NCBI RefSeq assembly: GCF_012641395.1
Contig: NZ_JABAIH010000002.1
Coordinates: forward strand, 248,001 to 312,000
DNA: 64,000 nucleotides
DNA from: Rhizobium sp. P32RR-XVIII
GTDB lineage: Bacteria > Pseudomonadota > Alphaproteobacteria > Rhizobiales > Rhizobiaceae
Direction: 5' to 3'
The notes below the pieces were generated by a model, which had not been told where the DNA came from, ran no database searches, and worked only from the letters and a program-made list of their open reading frames with translations. Both the position numbers and the translations under genes were made by a program. Below are positions 26,015 to 35,345 of this stretch, piece by piece. The stretch's first letter is position 1. The number at the start of each line of letters is the position of its first letter.

Positions 26015-26899
26015 ATGTTCAAGGGATCCATTCCCGCTCTCGTTACCCCCTTCACTGATGCCGGACAGGTGGATGAAGCTGCTTTCGCCGCGCATGTCGA
26101 CTGGCAGATCAAGGAAGGCAGCAGTGGTCTCGTTCCGGTCGGGACGACAGGCGAGTCTCCGACGCTGTCGCATGCAGAGCACAAACGCGTCGTGGAACTT
26201 TGCATCGAAGCCTCCGCAAAGCGGGTCCCCGTTATGGCCGGTGCCGGATCGAACAATACGCGCGAGGCTATCGAGCTTGCCCAGCATGCCGAAAAGGCTG
26301 GCGCCGATGCCGTGCTTGTCGTCACACCTTATTATAATAAGCCCACGCAAAAGGGCCTGATCGCGCATTTCTCGGCCATCGCCGAGGCGGTCAAGCTGCC
26401 GATCTACATCTACAACATCCCCGGCCGTTCGGTGATCGATATGACACCGGAAACGATGGGCGCGCTCGCCAAGGCGCATTCGAATATTGTCGGCGTCAAG
26501 GATGCCACCGGCAAGATTGAACGCGTGTCGGAACAGCGCATCGCCTGCGGCAAGGATTTCCGCCAGCTCTCGGGCGAAGATGCAACAGCGCTCGGCTTCA
26601 ATGCCCATGGTGGCGTCGGCTGCGTCTCGGTAACGGCGAATGTCGCGCCGCGGCTCTGCGCCGAGTTCCAGGCCGCAACGCTTGCGGGGGATTACAAGAA
26701 GGCGCTGGAATACCAGGACCGTCTCATGCCGCTGCACAAGGCAATTTTCATGGAGCCGGGCGTCTGCGGCGCAAAATACGGTCTCTCGAAACTCGAACAC
26801 ATGAGCCGTACCGTACGCTCACCGCTGATCTCGGCGCTGGAACCGTCCACGGAAGCGGCAATCGATGCCGCTATGCGTCACGCCGGCGTTCTGAACTGA
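26015..26899 (+). CDS. dapA: 4-hydroxy-tetrahydrodipicolinate synthase
   Basis: A 294-residue enzyme condensing pyruvate with aspartate semialdehyde, the first step of lysine and diaminopimelate synthesis. The active-site Thr pair is in GTTGESPTL (~45), the Tyr in YYNKPTQKG (~107) and YNIPGRS (~133), and the Schiff-base Lys in GVKDATG (~162). The ATG at 26015 follows gtgaggag, and the frame is open further upstream. It is divergent from the lytic transglycosylase gene, so precursor synthesis and wall turnover flank one intergenic region. Confidence 0.96.
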   Translation: MFKGSIPALVTPFTDAGQVDEAAFAAHVDWQIKEGSSGLVPVGTTGESPTLSHAEHKRVVELCIEASAKRVPVMAGAGSNNTREAIELAQHAEKAGADAVLVVTPYYNKPTQKGLIAHFSAIAEAVKLPIYIYNIPGRSVIDMTPETMGALAKAHSNIVGVKDATGKIERVSEQRIACGKDFRQLSGEDATALGFNAHGGVGCVSVTANVAPRLCAEFQAATLAGDYKKALEYQDRLMPLHKAIFMEPGVCGAKYGLSKLEHMSRTVRSPLISALEPSTEAAIDAAMRHAGVLN

Positions 26900-27009
26900 C
26901 CCGAAGCGGAAGGCGGCTGCGTCGCCTTCACAAGTTTCGGCTGTTCCCCTAGATAAGGACGAGAGAAGGGGCGCGGTCTTGCGCGCCCGTAGCCGAATTG
27001 GAATTAGTC

Positions 27010-27489
27010 ATGGCCCCCAAAGGCAGCCAGCGCGTCGTAAAGAAGGTTGTGGCCGAAAACCGCAAGGCCCGCTTCAACTACGAAATCATCGATACTTATG
27101 AGGCCGGGCTCGTTCTGAAGGGCACCGAGGTCAAGTCGCTGCGCGAAGGCAAGGCCAATATCGCGGAATCCTACGCATCGGATGAAGATGGCGAGATCTG
27201 GCTGATCAACTCCTACCTGCCGGAATACCTGCAGGCGAACCGCTTCAATCACGAGCCGCGCCGCCGCCGCAAGCTCCTGCTTTCGAGCCGCGAGATCAAC
27301 AGGCTGCGCGCAGGCATCAACCGTGAAGGCATGACGCTGATCCCGTTGAAAATTTATTTCAACGACCGCGGCCGGGCGAAGATGGAACTGGCCCTGGCGA
27401 AGGGCAAGAAGCTGCACGACAAGCGCGAGTCCGAGAAGGAACGCGATTGGAATCGCCAGAAGAGCCGCCTGCTGAAGGGCAACGGCTGA
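27010..27489 (+). CDS. smpB: SsrA-binding protein SmpB
   Basis: A 159-residue tmRNA-binding protein for trans-translation rescue of stalled ribosomes. It shows [20 protein letters not shown], in parts, then [14 protein letters not shown], the OB-fold core, and the basic C-terminal tail with [11 protein letters not shown] that enters the mRNA channel. The start MAPKGSQ at 27010 is the family start, although an in-frame TTG lies four codons upstream. It lies 110 bases after dapA. No tmRNA gene is in the window. Confidence 0.96.
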   Translation: MAPKGSQRVVKKVVAENRKARFNYEIIDTYEAGLVLKGTEVKSLREGKANIAESYASDEDGEIWLINSYLPEYLQANRFNHEPRRRRKLLLSSREINRLRAGINREGMTLIPLKIYFNDRGRAKMELALAKGKKLHDKRESEKERDWNRQKSRLLKGNG

Positions 27490-27617
27490 CCGCAGCAACG
27501 GCCGAAGGTCGCGCCCTGCACTTTGGCGGCACCAACTGCCGAAGATACGGGTAAGCTGGCGCCCTGGAATGGCTGGCGCCAACCTAATCCAGTGCTTTCA
27601 CAGCGTTCGGTTGGGGA

Positions 27618-28199
27618 TTATCCCTCGAAGTCGGTCACGGGCGCGACCTCGACAGGCTTTTGCGGGCGCTCGGACGGGTCGCGGCCGATCTCGCTCTTCA
27701 GGGACAGCAGGTCGATGAAGTGATCCGCCTGACGGCGCAGGTCGTCGGCGATCATTGGCGGTTGCGTTGCCATCGTGGAGATGATCGACACCTTGCGGCC
27801 CCTGCGCTGAAGCGCTTCGACCAGCGTCGTAAAATCACCGTCACCGGAGAAGATCACGAGATGGTCGACGGTCTCCGATTGCTCCATCGCGTCGATCGCC
27901 AGCTCGATATCCATGTTGCCCTTGATCTTCCGGCGGCCCATAGAGTCGGTGAACTCCTTGGCGGGCTTCGTAACGACCTTGTAGCCGTTGTAATCCAGCC
28001 AGTCGATCAGCGGGCGGATGGAGGAATATTCCTGATCTTCGATCAGTGCGGTGTAGTAATAAGCACGCAGCAAATATCCGCGCTTCTGAAATGCCTTCAG
28101 AAGCTTGCGATAGTCGATATCGAAGCCGAGGCTCTTGGATGCAGCGTATAGGTTGGCGCCGTCAATGAAGAGTGCAATTTTTTCGCGTGGGTCGAACAT
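27618..28199 (-). CDS. NYN (LabA/DUF88-type) domain protein, putative ribonuclease
   Basis: A 193-residue PIN-like NYN domain protein. Conserved acidic positions appear in LFIDGANLY (Asp near residue 10), in the central DIELAIDAM, and in IFSGDGDFTTLV, forming the metal site of NYN nucleases. It is convergent with smpB. The start could be the ATG at 28199 (MFDPREK) or five codons upstream. RNA cleavage is the family expectation; the target is unknown. Confidence 0.88.
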   Translation of the reverse strand: MFDPREKIALFIDGANLYAASKSLGFDIDYRKLLKAFQKRGYLLRAYYYTALIEDQEYSSIRPLIDWLDYNGYKVVTKPAKEFTDSMGRRKIKGNMDIELAIDAMEQSETVDHLVIFSGDGDFTTLVEALQRRGRKVSIISTMATQPPMIADDLRRQADHFIDLLSLKSEIGRDPSERPQKPVEVAPVTDFEG

Positions 28200-28279
28200 C
28201 GCATCCCAATCCAATTAGAGTAATCCAAATTTGATCCGCCAAACGTCGCTTAAAAACAATGGCTTAATCTGACGACTGA

Positions 28280-28306
28280 GAATAATTCTTAATTTATGAA
28301 TTATTC
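28280..28306. promoter_or_regulatory. AT-rich perfect inverted repeat in the NYN-rpoZ intergenic region
   Basis: gaataattc and gaattattc are perfect 9-bp arms around a 9-base AT spacer, in the most AT-rich part of a 295-base gap (28200-28494) between the divergent NYN and rpoZ genes. A run of seven A follows. It may be an operator or lie near promoters of either gene. Nothing else is recognised in that gap; a 62-codon frame inside it looks spurious. Confidence 0.4.
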
Positions 28307-28494
28307 ATATAAAAAAAGATTTAGGGCACGATTCGGCATATTCCAAGCAACTACTGGTGGAATTGCTGAATTACCGCTGAAATTTTTAGCGGGATGCCGT
28401 ACAGAAGACTGGTGGTGCACGAAAAACTTGAATTCGCCGGCTTTTGGCTGTATCGCCGTGCCAATCCAGAAATCACGACCGTAAAGGACAGGCA

Positions 28495-28899
28495 ATGGCC
28501 CGTGTCACAGTAGAAGATTGCATCGACAAAGTTGAGAACCGATTCGAGCTGGTTCTGCTTGCCAGCCACCGCGCCCGGCTGATTTCCCAGGGTGCCTCGA
28601 TCACCATCGATCGCGACAACGACAAGAACCCCGTCGTGGCGCTGCGCGAAATCGCCGACGAAACGCTTTCGCCGGACGATCTGAAGGAAGACCTGATCCA
28701 CTCGCTGCAGAAGCATGTCGAGATCGACGAGCCCGAGCCCGATCCGGCAAGCCTCATTGCCGCTGGCGGTGTTGCTGCTGCGGAAGGCGAGGAGCAGGAC
28801 GATCAGCCGGAGACGATCACTTTCGATCAGATGTCGGAAGAAGAGCTTCTTGCCGGCATCGAAGGCCTCGTGCCGCCGGAAAAGAGCGACGACTACTAA
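28495..28899 (+). CDS. rpoZ: RNA polymerase omega subunit
   Basis: A 134-residue omega subunit that helps assemble the beta-prime subunit and forms part of the ppGpp site of RNA polymerase. The N-terminus [19 protein letters not shown], with the following ASHRAR, is diagnostic. The C-terminal half is acidic and longer than in enterobacteria, as is normal in rhizobia. The ATG at 28495 follows aaagga. It sits directly upstream of rsh, the ppGpp synthetase gene. Confidence 0.96.
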   Translation: MARVTVEDCIDKVENRFELVLLASHRARLISQGASITIDRDNDKNPVVALREIADETLSPDDLKEDLIHSLQKHVEIDEPEPDPASLIAAGGVAAAEGEEQDDQPETITFDQMSEEELLAGIEGLVPPEKSDDY

Positions 28900-28969
28900 G
28901 AAGGCGAGCGACGATTACCAATCGTCAATCTTGCGCCTTTATTGCTAAGGCATATTATTGCCATTGTGT

Positions 28970-29005
28970 GCGCCAATCGGTGATTGGCGCGCTTTTGTTT
29001 TTATT
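28970..29005 (+). terminator. Terminator-like hairpin between rpoZ and rsh
   Basis: gcgccaatc - ggt - gattggcgc, a perfect 9-bp stem, is followed by gcttttgttttta. It ends only about 15 bases before the rsh start codon, so it overlaps the likely leader of rsh and could attenuate read-through from rpoZ. A weaker hairpin (gacgatt/aatcgtc) lies at 28910-28926. Confidence 0.7.
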
Positions 29006-29019
29006 GGAGTAGTCCGGGG

Positions 29020-31236
29020 ATGATGCGGCAGTACGAGCTCGTGGAGCGGGTGCAGAAATACAAGCCCGATGCCAATGAAGCTCTGCTGAACAAAGCCTAC
29101 GTCTATGCCATGCAGAAGCATGGGCAGCAGAAGCGTGCCAGCGGCGATCCCTATATCTCCCATCCGCTCGAAGTCGCCGCGATCCTGACGGACATGCATC
29201 TTGACGAGTCGACCATCGCCGTCGCCTTGCTGCACGATACGATTGAGGACACGACGGCGACGCGCGCCGAGATCGATGAGCTCTTCGGAGAGGATATCGG
29301 CCGGCTGGTCGAGGGCCTGACGAAGATCAAGAAGCTCGATCTCGTCACCAAGAAGGCGAAGCAGGCGGAGAATCTGCGCAAGCTCTTGCTTGCGATTTCC
29401 GATGACGTCCGCGTGCTCCTCGTCAAGCTCGCCGACCGCCTGCACAACATGCGCACGCTCGACCATATGTCGGCGGACAAGCGTGCCCGCATTTCCGAAG
29501 AGACGATGGATATCTATGCGCCGCTCGCCGGCCGCATGGGTATGCAGGACATGCGCGATGAGCTGGAAGAGCTGTCCTTCCGCCACATCAATCCGGAGGC
29601 CTACGAAACCGTCACCAAGCGGCTGGAGGAACTCTCCAAACGCAACGAGGGCCTGGTCAAGAAGATTGAAACCGAACTGCGCGATCTGCTCGTCGCAAAC
29701 GGCCTGACAAATCCGCGTGTCAAGGGACGGCAGAAGAAACCCTACTCGGTCTTTCGCAAGATGCAGTCGAAGTCGCTGTCCTTCGAACAGCTCTCGGACG
29801 TGTATGGCTTCCGCATCATCGTCGAGGATGTCCCGGCCTGCTATCGCGCGCTCGGGATCGTCCATACCCGCTGGCGCGTCGTACCTGGCCGCTTCAAGGA
29901 CTATATCTCGACGCCGAAGCAGAACGACTACCGCTCGCTGCACACGACCATCATCGGCCCGTCCAGCCAGCGTATCGAGCTGCAGATCCGCACGAAACGC
30001 ATGCATGAGATCGCCGAATATGGTATCGCCGCGCATGCGCTCTACAAGGATGGTGCAACGACGCCCGATGGCGATATTCTTTCGCGGGAATCGAGCGCCT
30101 ATTCCTGGCTGCGGCATACGATCGAGGCGCTGGCCGAAGGCGACAGCCCCGAAGAATTTCTCGAGCACACCAAGCTCGAGCTCTTTCAGGATCAGGTCTT
30201 CTGCTTCACGCCGAAAGGCAAGCTGATTGCTCTGCCCCGCGGCGCGACGCCAATCGATTTCGCCTATGCCGTTCACACCAATATCGGCGATACCACGGTC
30301 GGCGCCAAGATCAACGGCCGCATCATGCCGCTCGTCACGCGCCTCAACAACGGGGACGAAGTCGAGATCATCCGCTCAGGCGTACAGGTGCCACCGGCCG
30401 CATGGGAAGAGATCGTCGTCACCGGCAAGGCGCGGGCCGCCATCCGCCGCGCCACACGCATGGCGATCCGCAAGCAATATGCTGGTCTCGGCCACCGCAT
30501 TCTGGAGCGCACTTTCGACCGGGCGGGCAAGATATTCTCCCGCGACGCTATGAAGCCGGCGCTGCACCGCCTCGGCCAGAAGGACGTCGAAGATGCGATC
30601 GCGGCTGTCGGCCGGGGCGAGATGTCCTCGCTGGATGTCCTGCGCGCCGTTTATCCCGATCATCAGGACGAGCGCATTACCGTCAAACCGGTTGGCGACG
30701 AGGGCTGGTTCAATGTCCGCAGCGCTTCGGGCATGATCTTCAAGGTGCCTGATAAAAAAGGGGAGGCGCACGGCGGGACCACGATCGATATGGGCCCGAT
30801 CCGTGGCATATCCAGCAATATCGCCGTGCAGTTCGCGCCGGCGGGCGCCGTGCCTGGCGATCGTATCGTCGGCATCATGGAGAAGGAGAAGGGTATCACC
30901 ATTTACCCGATCCAGTCGTCCGCACTGCAGCGTTTCGATGATCAGCCCGATCGCTGGATCGATGTGCGGTGGGATCTGGACGAGGCCAACAAGTCTCGCT
31001 TCATGGCACGTGTGCTGGTCAATGCGCTGAACGAGCCGGGCACGCTGGCCAAGGTCGCGCAGACCGTTGCCGGTCTCGATGTGAACATCCGGTCGCTGAA
31101 CACGGTGCGGGTCGCCGCAGATTTCACTGAAATGGCTGTCGATGTCGAAGTATGGGATCTCCGCCAGCTCAATCAGCTGCTTGCGCAACTGAAGGATCTG
31201 GACTGCATTGCGACAGTTCGCCGCCTCTACGACTAA
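29020..31236 (+). CDS. rsh: Bifunctional (p)ppGpp synthetase/hydrolase
   Basis: A 738-residue RelA/SpoT homologue, the single long alarmone enzyme of rhizobia. Domains in order are HD hydrolase (His-Asp in LLHDTIEDT, ~72-73), synthetase (~225-350), TGS (~375-440) and C-terminal ACT (~660-738). The RFKDYIS segment has the RxKD motif of bifunctional enzymes rather than the ExDD of monofunctional RelA. The double ATG at 29020/29023 is preceded by tccgggg; an upstream in-frame start would lie in the terminator hairpin. It follows rpoZ, whose product helps bind ppGpp. Confidence 0.95.
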   Translation: MMRQYELVERVQKYKPDANEALLNKAYVYAMQKHGQQKRASGDPYISHPLEVAAILTDMHLDESTIAVALLHDTIEDTTATRAEIDELFGEDIGRLVEGLTKIKKLDLVTKKAKQAENLRKLLLAISDDVRVLLVKLADRLHNMRTLDHMSADKRARISEETMDIYAPLAGRMGMQDMRDELEELSFRHINPEAYETVTKRLEELSKRNEGLVKKIETELRDLLVANGLTNPRVKGRQKKPYSVFRKMQSKSLSFEQLSDVYGFRIIVEDVPACYRALGIVHTRWRVVPGRFKDYISTPKQNDYRSLHTTIIGPSSQRIELQIRTKRMHEIAEYGIAAHALYKDGATTPDGDILSRESSAYSWLRHTIEALAEGDSPEEFLEHTKLELFQDQVFCFTPKGKLIALPRGATPIDFAYAVHTNIGDTTVGAKINGRIMPLVTRLNNGDEVEIIRSGVQVPPAAWEEIVVTGKARAAIRRATRMAIRKQYAGLGHRILERTFDRAGKIFSRDAMKPALHRLGQKDVEDAIAAVGRGEMSSLDVLRAVYPDHQDERITVKPVGDEGWFNVRSASGMIFKVPDKKGEAHGGTTIDMGPIRGISSNIAVQFAPAGAVPGDRIVGIMEKEKGITIYPIQSSALQRFDDQPDRWIDVRWDLDEANKSRFMARVLVNALNEPGTLAKVAQTVAGLDVNIRSLNTVRVAADFTEMAVDVEVWDLRQLNQLLAQLKDLDCIATVRRLYD

Positions 31237-31397
31237 GTGTTTGCACATTTTGTGATCATGTCGCGACCGCATCTGCACGACGGAAAGGCGATGTATGCGC
31301 TGAATGCATGGCTGTACGTATTTTAGCGCGTTGGTAATTGTGCACTGCAGCACCTATCTTCTGGTCATCAGAGAATGAACGAAGAAAGACCAAAGCA

Positions 31398-31547
31398 ATG
31401 TTTGCTCCCATCAAGAAAATCGCCCGCGCCCTCCGCGTCCCGAGCGTCCATGAACGCGAAATCGCATACCTCAACGCCTCGCATGACCGGATCGATCTCG
31501 AATACCGTCAGCGCCAGGTTGACCGGGGCCTGTTCCGTAGCCGCTAA
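31398..31547 (+). CDS. DUF3563 family small protein
   Basis: A 49-residue protein, MFAPIKKIARALRVPSV followed by EREIAYLNAS and the terminal RQRQVDRGLFR, which matches my recollection of the DUF3563 pattern widespread in rhizobia. It is amphipathic and basic with no membrane segment. The start ATG follows gaccaaag, a modest ribosome site. The function is unknown; small size and strong conservation suggest a regulatory or ribosome-associated role, which is inference. Confidence 0.75.
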   Translation: MFAPIKKIARALRVPSVHEREIAYLNASHDRIDLEYRQRQVDRGLFRSR

Positions 31548-31686
31548 TCGCGGGCCTGTGCTTCCAAAACTGCGGGAGGGCGCCATGCATGATGTGCGCC
31601 CATTCGTGAAGAGCTTTGACGGCTGAACGGCGCCTGTCAATTCGTCGCTCTTGTCATGACGGCATGTGCTGCACTAAATAACCGCC

Positions 31687-32271
31687 ATGCTGTTTCGCCG
31701 AAGAAAACCAGCCGGATTGCGTGAAAAGATGCGGGAGCTGCTATGGCCCCGCAAGGGGTTCTTGCGCCCGGCTCGCTATCTGGCGATGCGTGTTTTGCGC
31801 TTGACGGCGTCGCCGCACGGCGTTGCCATGGGTGTTGCCGCGGGGATTTTCGTGTCCTGGACCCCGTTTATCGGCGTCCATTTCGTCATGGCATTCGTGC
31901 TCAGCTATTTCTTCTCGGGCAACATGGTCGCCGCCGCACTTGGTTGCGCAGCCTTCGGCAATCCGCTGACCTATCCGTTCATCTGGGGCGCAACGTGGGA
32001 GATCGGTCACTTGCTGCTCGCGCGGCGGGATACAATGCATGGCCAGTCGATCGACCTCGGCGCCCTGTTCCACGAATTGCATTTCACCGAACTCTGGCGT
32101 CCGGTTCTCGAGCCGATGCTTGTCGGGTCCCTTCCGCCTGCGTTGCTGACGTCCGTCATTGTGTATTTCGGAACCTTCTACGCGGTCAAAGGCTTTCAGT
32201 CGCGCCGCCGAGAACGCTTGATGGAGCGTGCCCGAGTGCGGCTGTCACACCCAGCGCAGGAAAGCGTATGA
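31687..32271 (+). CDS. DUF2062 domain membrane protein
   Basis: A 194-residue inner-membrane protein with the DUF2062 core. A basic N-terminus is followed by [19 protein letters not shown], in parts, two to three hydrophobic segments with the Gly-rich NPLTYP loop, and a basic C-terminus. The function is not known. Its stop overlaps the acpS start by four bases, so it begins the acpS-lepB-rnc-era operon. Confidence 0.88.
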   Translation: MLFRRRKPAGLREKMRELLWPRKGFLRPARYLAMRVLRLTASPHGVAMGVAAGIFVSWTPFIGVHFVMAFVLSYFFSGNMVAAALGCAAFGNPLTYPFIWGATWEIGHLLLARRDTMHGQSIDLGALFHELHFTELWRPVLEPMLVGSLPPALLTSVIVYFGTFYAVKGFQSRRRERLMERARVRLSHPAQESV

Positions 32272-32672
32272 TCATCGGTATAGGCAGCGATCTCATCGAC
32301 ATCCGGCGCGTCGAGAAATCCCTCGAACGCTTCGGCGAGCGCTTTACCAATCGCTGCTTCACCGACATTGAACGGGCGAAGTCTGACCGGCGTGCCAATC
32401 GGGCTGCCTCCTACGCCAAACGCTTTGCTGCCAAGGAGGCGTGTTCCAAGGCGCTCGGTACCGGCATGGCGCAAGGCGTGTTCTGGAAGGATCTGGGCGT
32501 CGTCAATCTGCCGAGCGGCAAGCCGACCATACAACTGACCGGGGGTGCTGCCGTCGTGCTTCAATCCATGCTGCCTGCCGGGCACAAGGCGGTGGTTCAC
32601 TTGACGATAACGGATGACTATCCGCTCGCTCAGGCATTTGTGATCATAGAAGCCCTGCCAGAAGGCGCGTAA
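32268..32672 (+). CDS. acpS: Holo-[acyl-carrier-protein] synthase
   Basis: A 134-residue enzyme that transfers 4'-phosphopantetheine from CoA to acyl carrier protein. It has the N-terminal [14 protein letters not shown] (metal-binding Asp at ~8) and [14 protein letters not shown] (Glu ~57), both diagnostic of AcpS. The ATG overlaps the DUF2062 stop. Its place ahead of lepB-rnc-era is the usual alphaproteobacterial order. Confidence 0.95.
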   Translation: MIIGIGSDLIDIRRVEKSLERFGERFTNRCFTDIERAKSDRRANRAASYAKRFAAKEACSKALGTGMAQGVFWKDLGVVNLPSGKPTIQLTGGAAVVLQSMLPAGHKAVVHLTITDDYPLAQAFVIIEALPEGA

Positions 32673-32783
32673 GGGGCGGCGTCTCGTCGCTTTTAATGTT
32701 CGTGCCATTGCCGCCACCGGCCGAAGTCGCTAGAGAGAAGCAACAGGAATGCGCCCGCGGGGGCAGTGAAGGAACAAGTCTGC

Positions 32784-33527
32784 GTGTCCGAAAAAGCCGA
32801 TACCAAGCCGAACGCCCTTTGGGAAAATATTAAAGTCATTATTCAGGCACTGTTGCTGGCAATGGTGATCCGGACGGTCTTTTTCCAGCCGTTCACTATT
32901 CCCTCCGGCTCGATGATGCCGACCCTGCTTGTCGGCGACTACATCTTCGTCAACAAGTTCGCTTACGGGTATTCCAAATACTCGCTGCCTTTCTCGCCGA
33001 ACCTTTTCAGCGGCCGCATCTTCGGCAGCGAGCCTGCGCGCGGCGATATCGTCGTGTTCCGCTTCCCGCCGAACCCGGACATCGATTACATCAAGCGCCT
33101 CGTTGGCCTGCCGGGGGACCATATTCAGGTGAAGGAAGGCGTGCTCTACGTCAACGGCAAGCCTGTTCCAAAGGTGCCGGACGGCGCCTTCACCTCCGAT
33201 TACAAGCTCGATCCGGGTGAGGACGTACCGGTATTCCGCGAAACGATGGACGACGGTAAGACCTATGACACGCTGGACCAGTCGCCGGTTTCCCGCGGCG
33301 ACAACACCCAGGAATTCGTCGTGCCGGAAGGCCATTATTTCATGATGGGCGACAACCGTGACAACTCCCTCGACAGCCGTTTTGATGTCGGCTTCGTTCC
33401 GGCGGAAAACCTCGTCGGCCGCGCCAGCATCATCTTCTTCTCCCTCGGAAACGACACCTCCTTCCGCGAAATCTGGAAATGGCCGGCCAACATGCGGTGG
33501 GATCGTCTCTTCAAGGTTGTTGAATGA
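32784..33527 (+). CDS. lepB: Signal peptidase I
   Basis: A 247-residue inner-membrane protease that removes Sec and Tat signal peptides. One N-terminal membrane span is followed by catalytic Ser in PSGSMMPTL (~40) and Lys in YIKRLVGLPGD (~105), then the MGDNRDNSLDSR box. The start is taken as GTG at 32784 (SEKADTKPN), behind aaggaac; another GTG six codons upstream is possible. The stop overlaps rnc by four bases. Confidence 0.95.
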   Translation: MSEKADTKPNALWENIKVIIQALLLAMVIRTVFFQPFTIPSGSMMPTLLVGDYIFVNKFAYGYSKYSLPFSPNLFSGRIFGSEPARGDIVVFRFPPNPDIDYIKRLVGLPGDHIQVKEGVLYVNGKPVPKVPDGAFTSDYKLDPGEDVPVFRETMDDGKTYDTLDQSPVSRGDNTQEFVVPEGHYFMMGDNRDNSLDSRFDVGFVPAENLVGRASIIFFSLGNDTSFREIWKWPANMRWDRLFKVVE

Positions 33528-34243
33528 GTAAAGCGCAGACGCTCTCGGCGGCGGACCGGATAAAGCTTGAAGCTTTGATCGGCCATCAGTTCGCCGAAAA
33601 GGAGCGCCTGGATCGCGCGTTGACGCATGCCAGCGCCCGCTCGCAGAAGGCCGGTAATTACGAACGTCTGGAATTCCTCGGTGATAGGGTGCTTGGCCTT
33701 TGTGTCGCCGAGCTGCTTTTCCGGACGTTCAAGACGGCCGCGGAGGGTGAGCTGTCGGTGCGCCTCAACCAGCTGGTCAGCGCCGAGACCTGCGCGGTCG
33801 TGGCGGATGAACTGGGCCTGCACCTCTTCATCCGAACAGGCGCGGACGTAAAGAAGCTCACCGGCAAGCGCATGCTGAACGTGCGCGCCGATGTTGTCGA
33901 AAGCCTGATTGCAGCGCTCTATCTGGACGGCGGCCTGGAAGTCGCTCGCGGCTTCATCCTTAAATACTGGGAGAAGCGGGCAGTACGCGCCGACGGTGCA
34001 AAACGGGACGCCAAGACCGAGCTGCAGGAATGGTCACACGCGAAATTCGGCGTTACGCCGCAATATCGGGTTGAAGAACGCACCGGGCCGGATCATGATC
34101 CGCGCTTCACGGTGACGGTGGAAGTCGCCGGCGTTCAGCCGGAAACGGGCGTCGAGCGCTCGAAGCGTGCGGCCGAGCAGGTCGCCGCGACGAAGATGCT
34201 GGAACGCGAAGGCATTTGGCAGAAATCCTCTGCCGGAAATTGA
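33524..34243 (+). CDS. rnc: Ribonuclease III
   Basis: A 239-residue double-strand-specific endoribonuclease for rRNA processing. The signature ERLEFLGDRVLGL (~45-57) carries catalytic acidic residues, with a second acidic set in the DVVESLIAALYLD segment (~125). A C-terminal dsRNA-binding domain (DAKTELQEW to KRAAEQVAA) follows. The ATG overlaps the lepB stop (ATGA), and era follows after seven bases. Confidence 0.96.
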   Translation: MSKAQTLSAADRIKLEALIGHQFAEKERLDRALTHASARSQKAGNYERLEFLGDRVLGLCVAELLFRTFKTAAEGELSVRLNQLVSAETCAVVADELGLHLFIRTGADVKKLTGKRMLNVRADVVESLIAALYLDGGLEVARGFILKYWEKRAVRADGAKRDAKTELQEWSHAKFGVTPQYRVEERTGPDHDPRFTVTVEVAGVQPETGVERSKRAAEQVAATKMLEREGIWQKSSAGN

Positions 34244-34250
34244 CGGGACA

Positions 34251-35192
34251 ATGACCGAAGAAAACGATATGGCGCATGATGTCGCCGCTGAACCCAATGG
34301 CGAAACGCATTCAGGCTTCGTGGCCCTGATCGGCCCGACCAATGCCGGCAAATCGACGCTGGTGAACCGCTTCGTCGGCGCCAAGGTATCGATCGTCAGC
34401 CATAAGGTGCAGACGACCCGCGCCATCGTGCGCGGCATCGCGATCCACAACAATGCGCAGATCGTTTTCATGGATACGCCCGGCATCTTCAAGCCGCGCC
34501 GCAGGCTTGACCGCGCCATGGTCACCTCGGCCTGGGGCGGCGCCAAGGATGCCGATCTCATCATGCTGCTGATCGACAGCGAGCGTGGCCTGCGTGGCGA
34601 CGCGGAGGCGATCCTGGAAGGTCTCAAGGATGTGCCGCAGGCGAAGATTCTCGTGCTCAACAAGATCGACCGCGTGAAGCGCGAAGACCTTTTGGCGCTC
34701 GCCAGCGCCGCGAACGAGAAGATCGCCTTCGACCGGACCTTCATGATCTCCGCGGAGAACGGCTCCGGCTGCGGCGATGTCATGGACTATCTGTCGAAGA
34801 CCTTGCCGGAAGGTCCGTGGTACTATCCGGAAGATCAGATTTCCGATCTGCCGATGCGCCAGCTTGCCGCCGAAATCACCCGCGAGAAGCTTTTCCTGCG
34901 CCTGCATCAGGAGCTTCCCTATTCCTCCCACGTCGAAACGGAAAAATGGGAAGAGCGGAAGGACGGCTCGGTTCGCATCGAGCAGGTGATCTATGTCGAG
35001 CGCGACAGCCAGAAGAAGATCACGCTTGGCAAGGGCGGCGAAACGATCAAGGCGATCTCCTCGGCGTCCCGCAAGGAGCTCTCCGAAATCCTCGAGCAGC
35101 CCGTGCATCTCTTCCTCTTCGTCAAGGTTCGCGAAAACTGGGGCGATGATCCCGAGCGCTTCCGCGAGATGGGGCTCGACTTTCCGCACTGA
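34251..35192 (+). CDS. era: GTPase Era
   Basis: A 313-residue essential GTPase that binds 16S rRNA during 30S assembly. GTPase motifs are G1 GPTNAGKST (~28), G3 DTPG (~75), G4 NKID (~140) and G5 SAENGSG. The C-terminal KH domain contains ITLGKGGETIKAI. The start ATG at 34251 is seven bases after the rnc stop. The N-terminus has about 20 extra residues before the G domain, as in other rhizobia. Confidence 0.96.
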   Translation: MTEENDMAHDVAAEPNGETHSGFVALIGPTNAGKSTLVNRFVGAKVSIVSHKVQTTRAIVRGIAIHNNAQIVFMDTPGIFKPRRRLDRAMVTSAWGGAKDADLIMLLIDSERGLRGDAEAILEGLKDVPQAKILVLNKIDRVKREDLLALASAANEKIAFDRTFMISAENGSGCGDVMDYLSKTLPEGPWYYPEDQISDLPMRQLAAEITREKLFLRLHQELPYSSHVETEKWEERKDGSVRIEQVIYVERDSQKKITLGKGGETIKAISSASRKELSEILEQPVHLFLFVKVRENWGDDPERFREMGLDFPH

Positions 35193-35345
35193 CGGACGGC
35201 AACATTTTTGCTGGTTGGAAGCCAGCGCTTTGTTTCCAAACCAAAAAATTCCGCCGTTGGCGGAACAAAACCGCACCGTTTGCATTAGCATGCCAACCGG
35301 CGCTACCTTGAGGGAGCGCCGATTTTTGCGAGAGCAAGGGCGGGA

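Noticed and set aside
28296-28484. A 62-codon frame in the rpoZ leader
   Set aside because: It begins inside the AT-rich inverted repeat, lacks a Shine-Dalgarno and has unusual codons for this genome.
28945-30276. A 443-codon antisense frame over rsh
   Set aside because: The sense strand encodes an intact four-domain Rsh; the antisense product has no recognisable domain.
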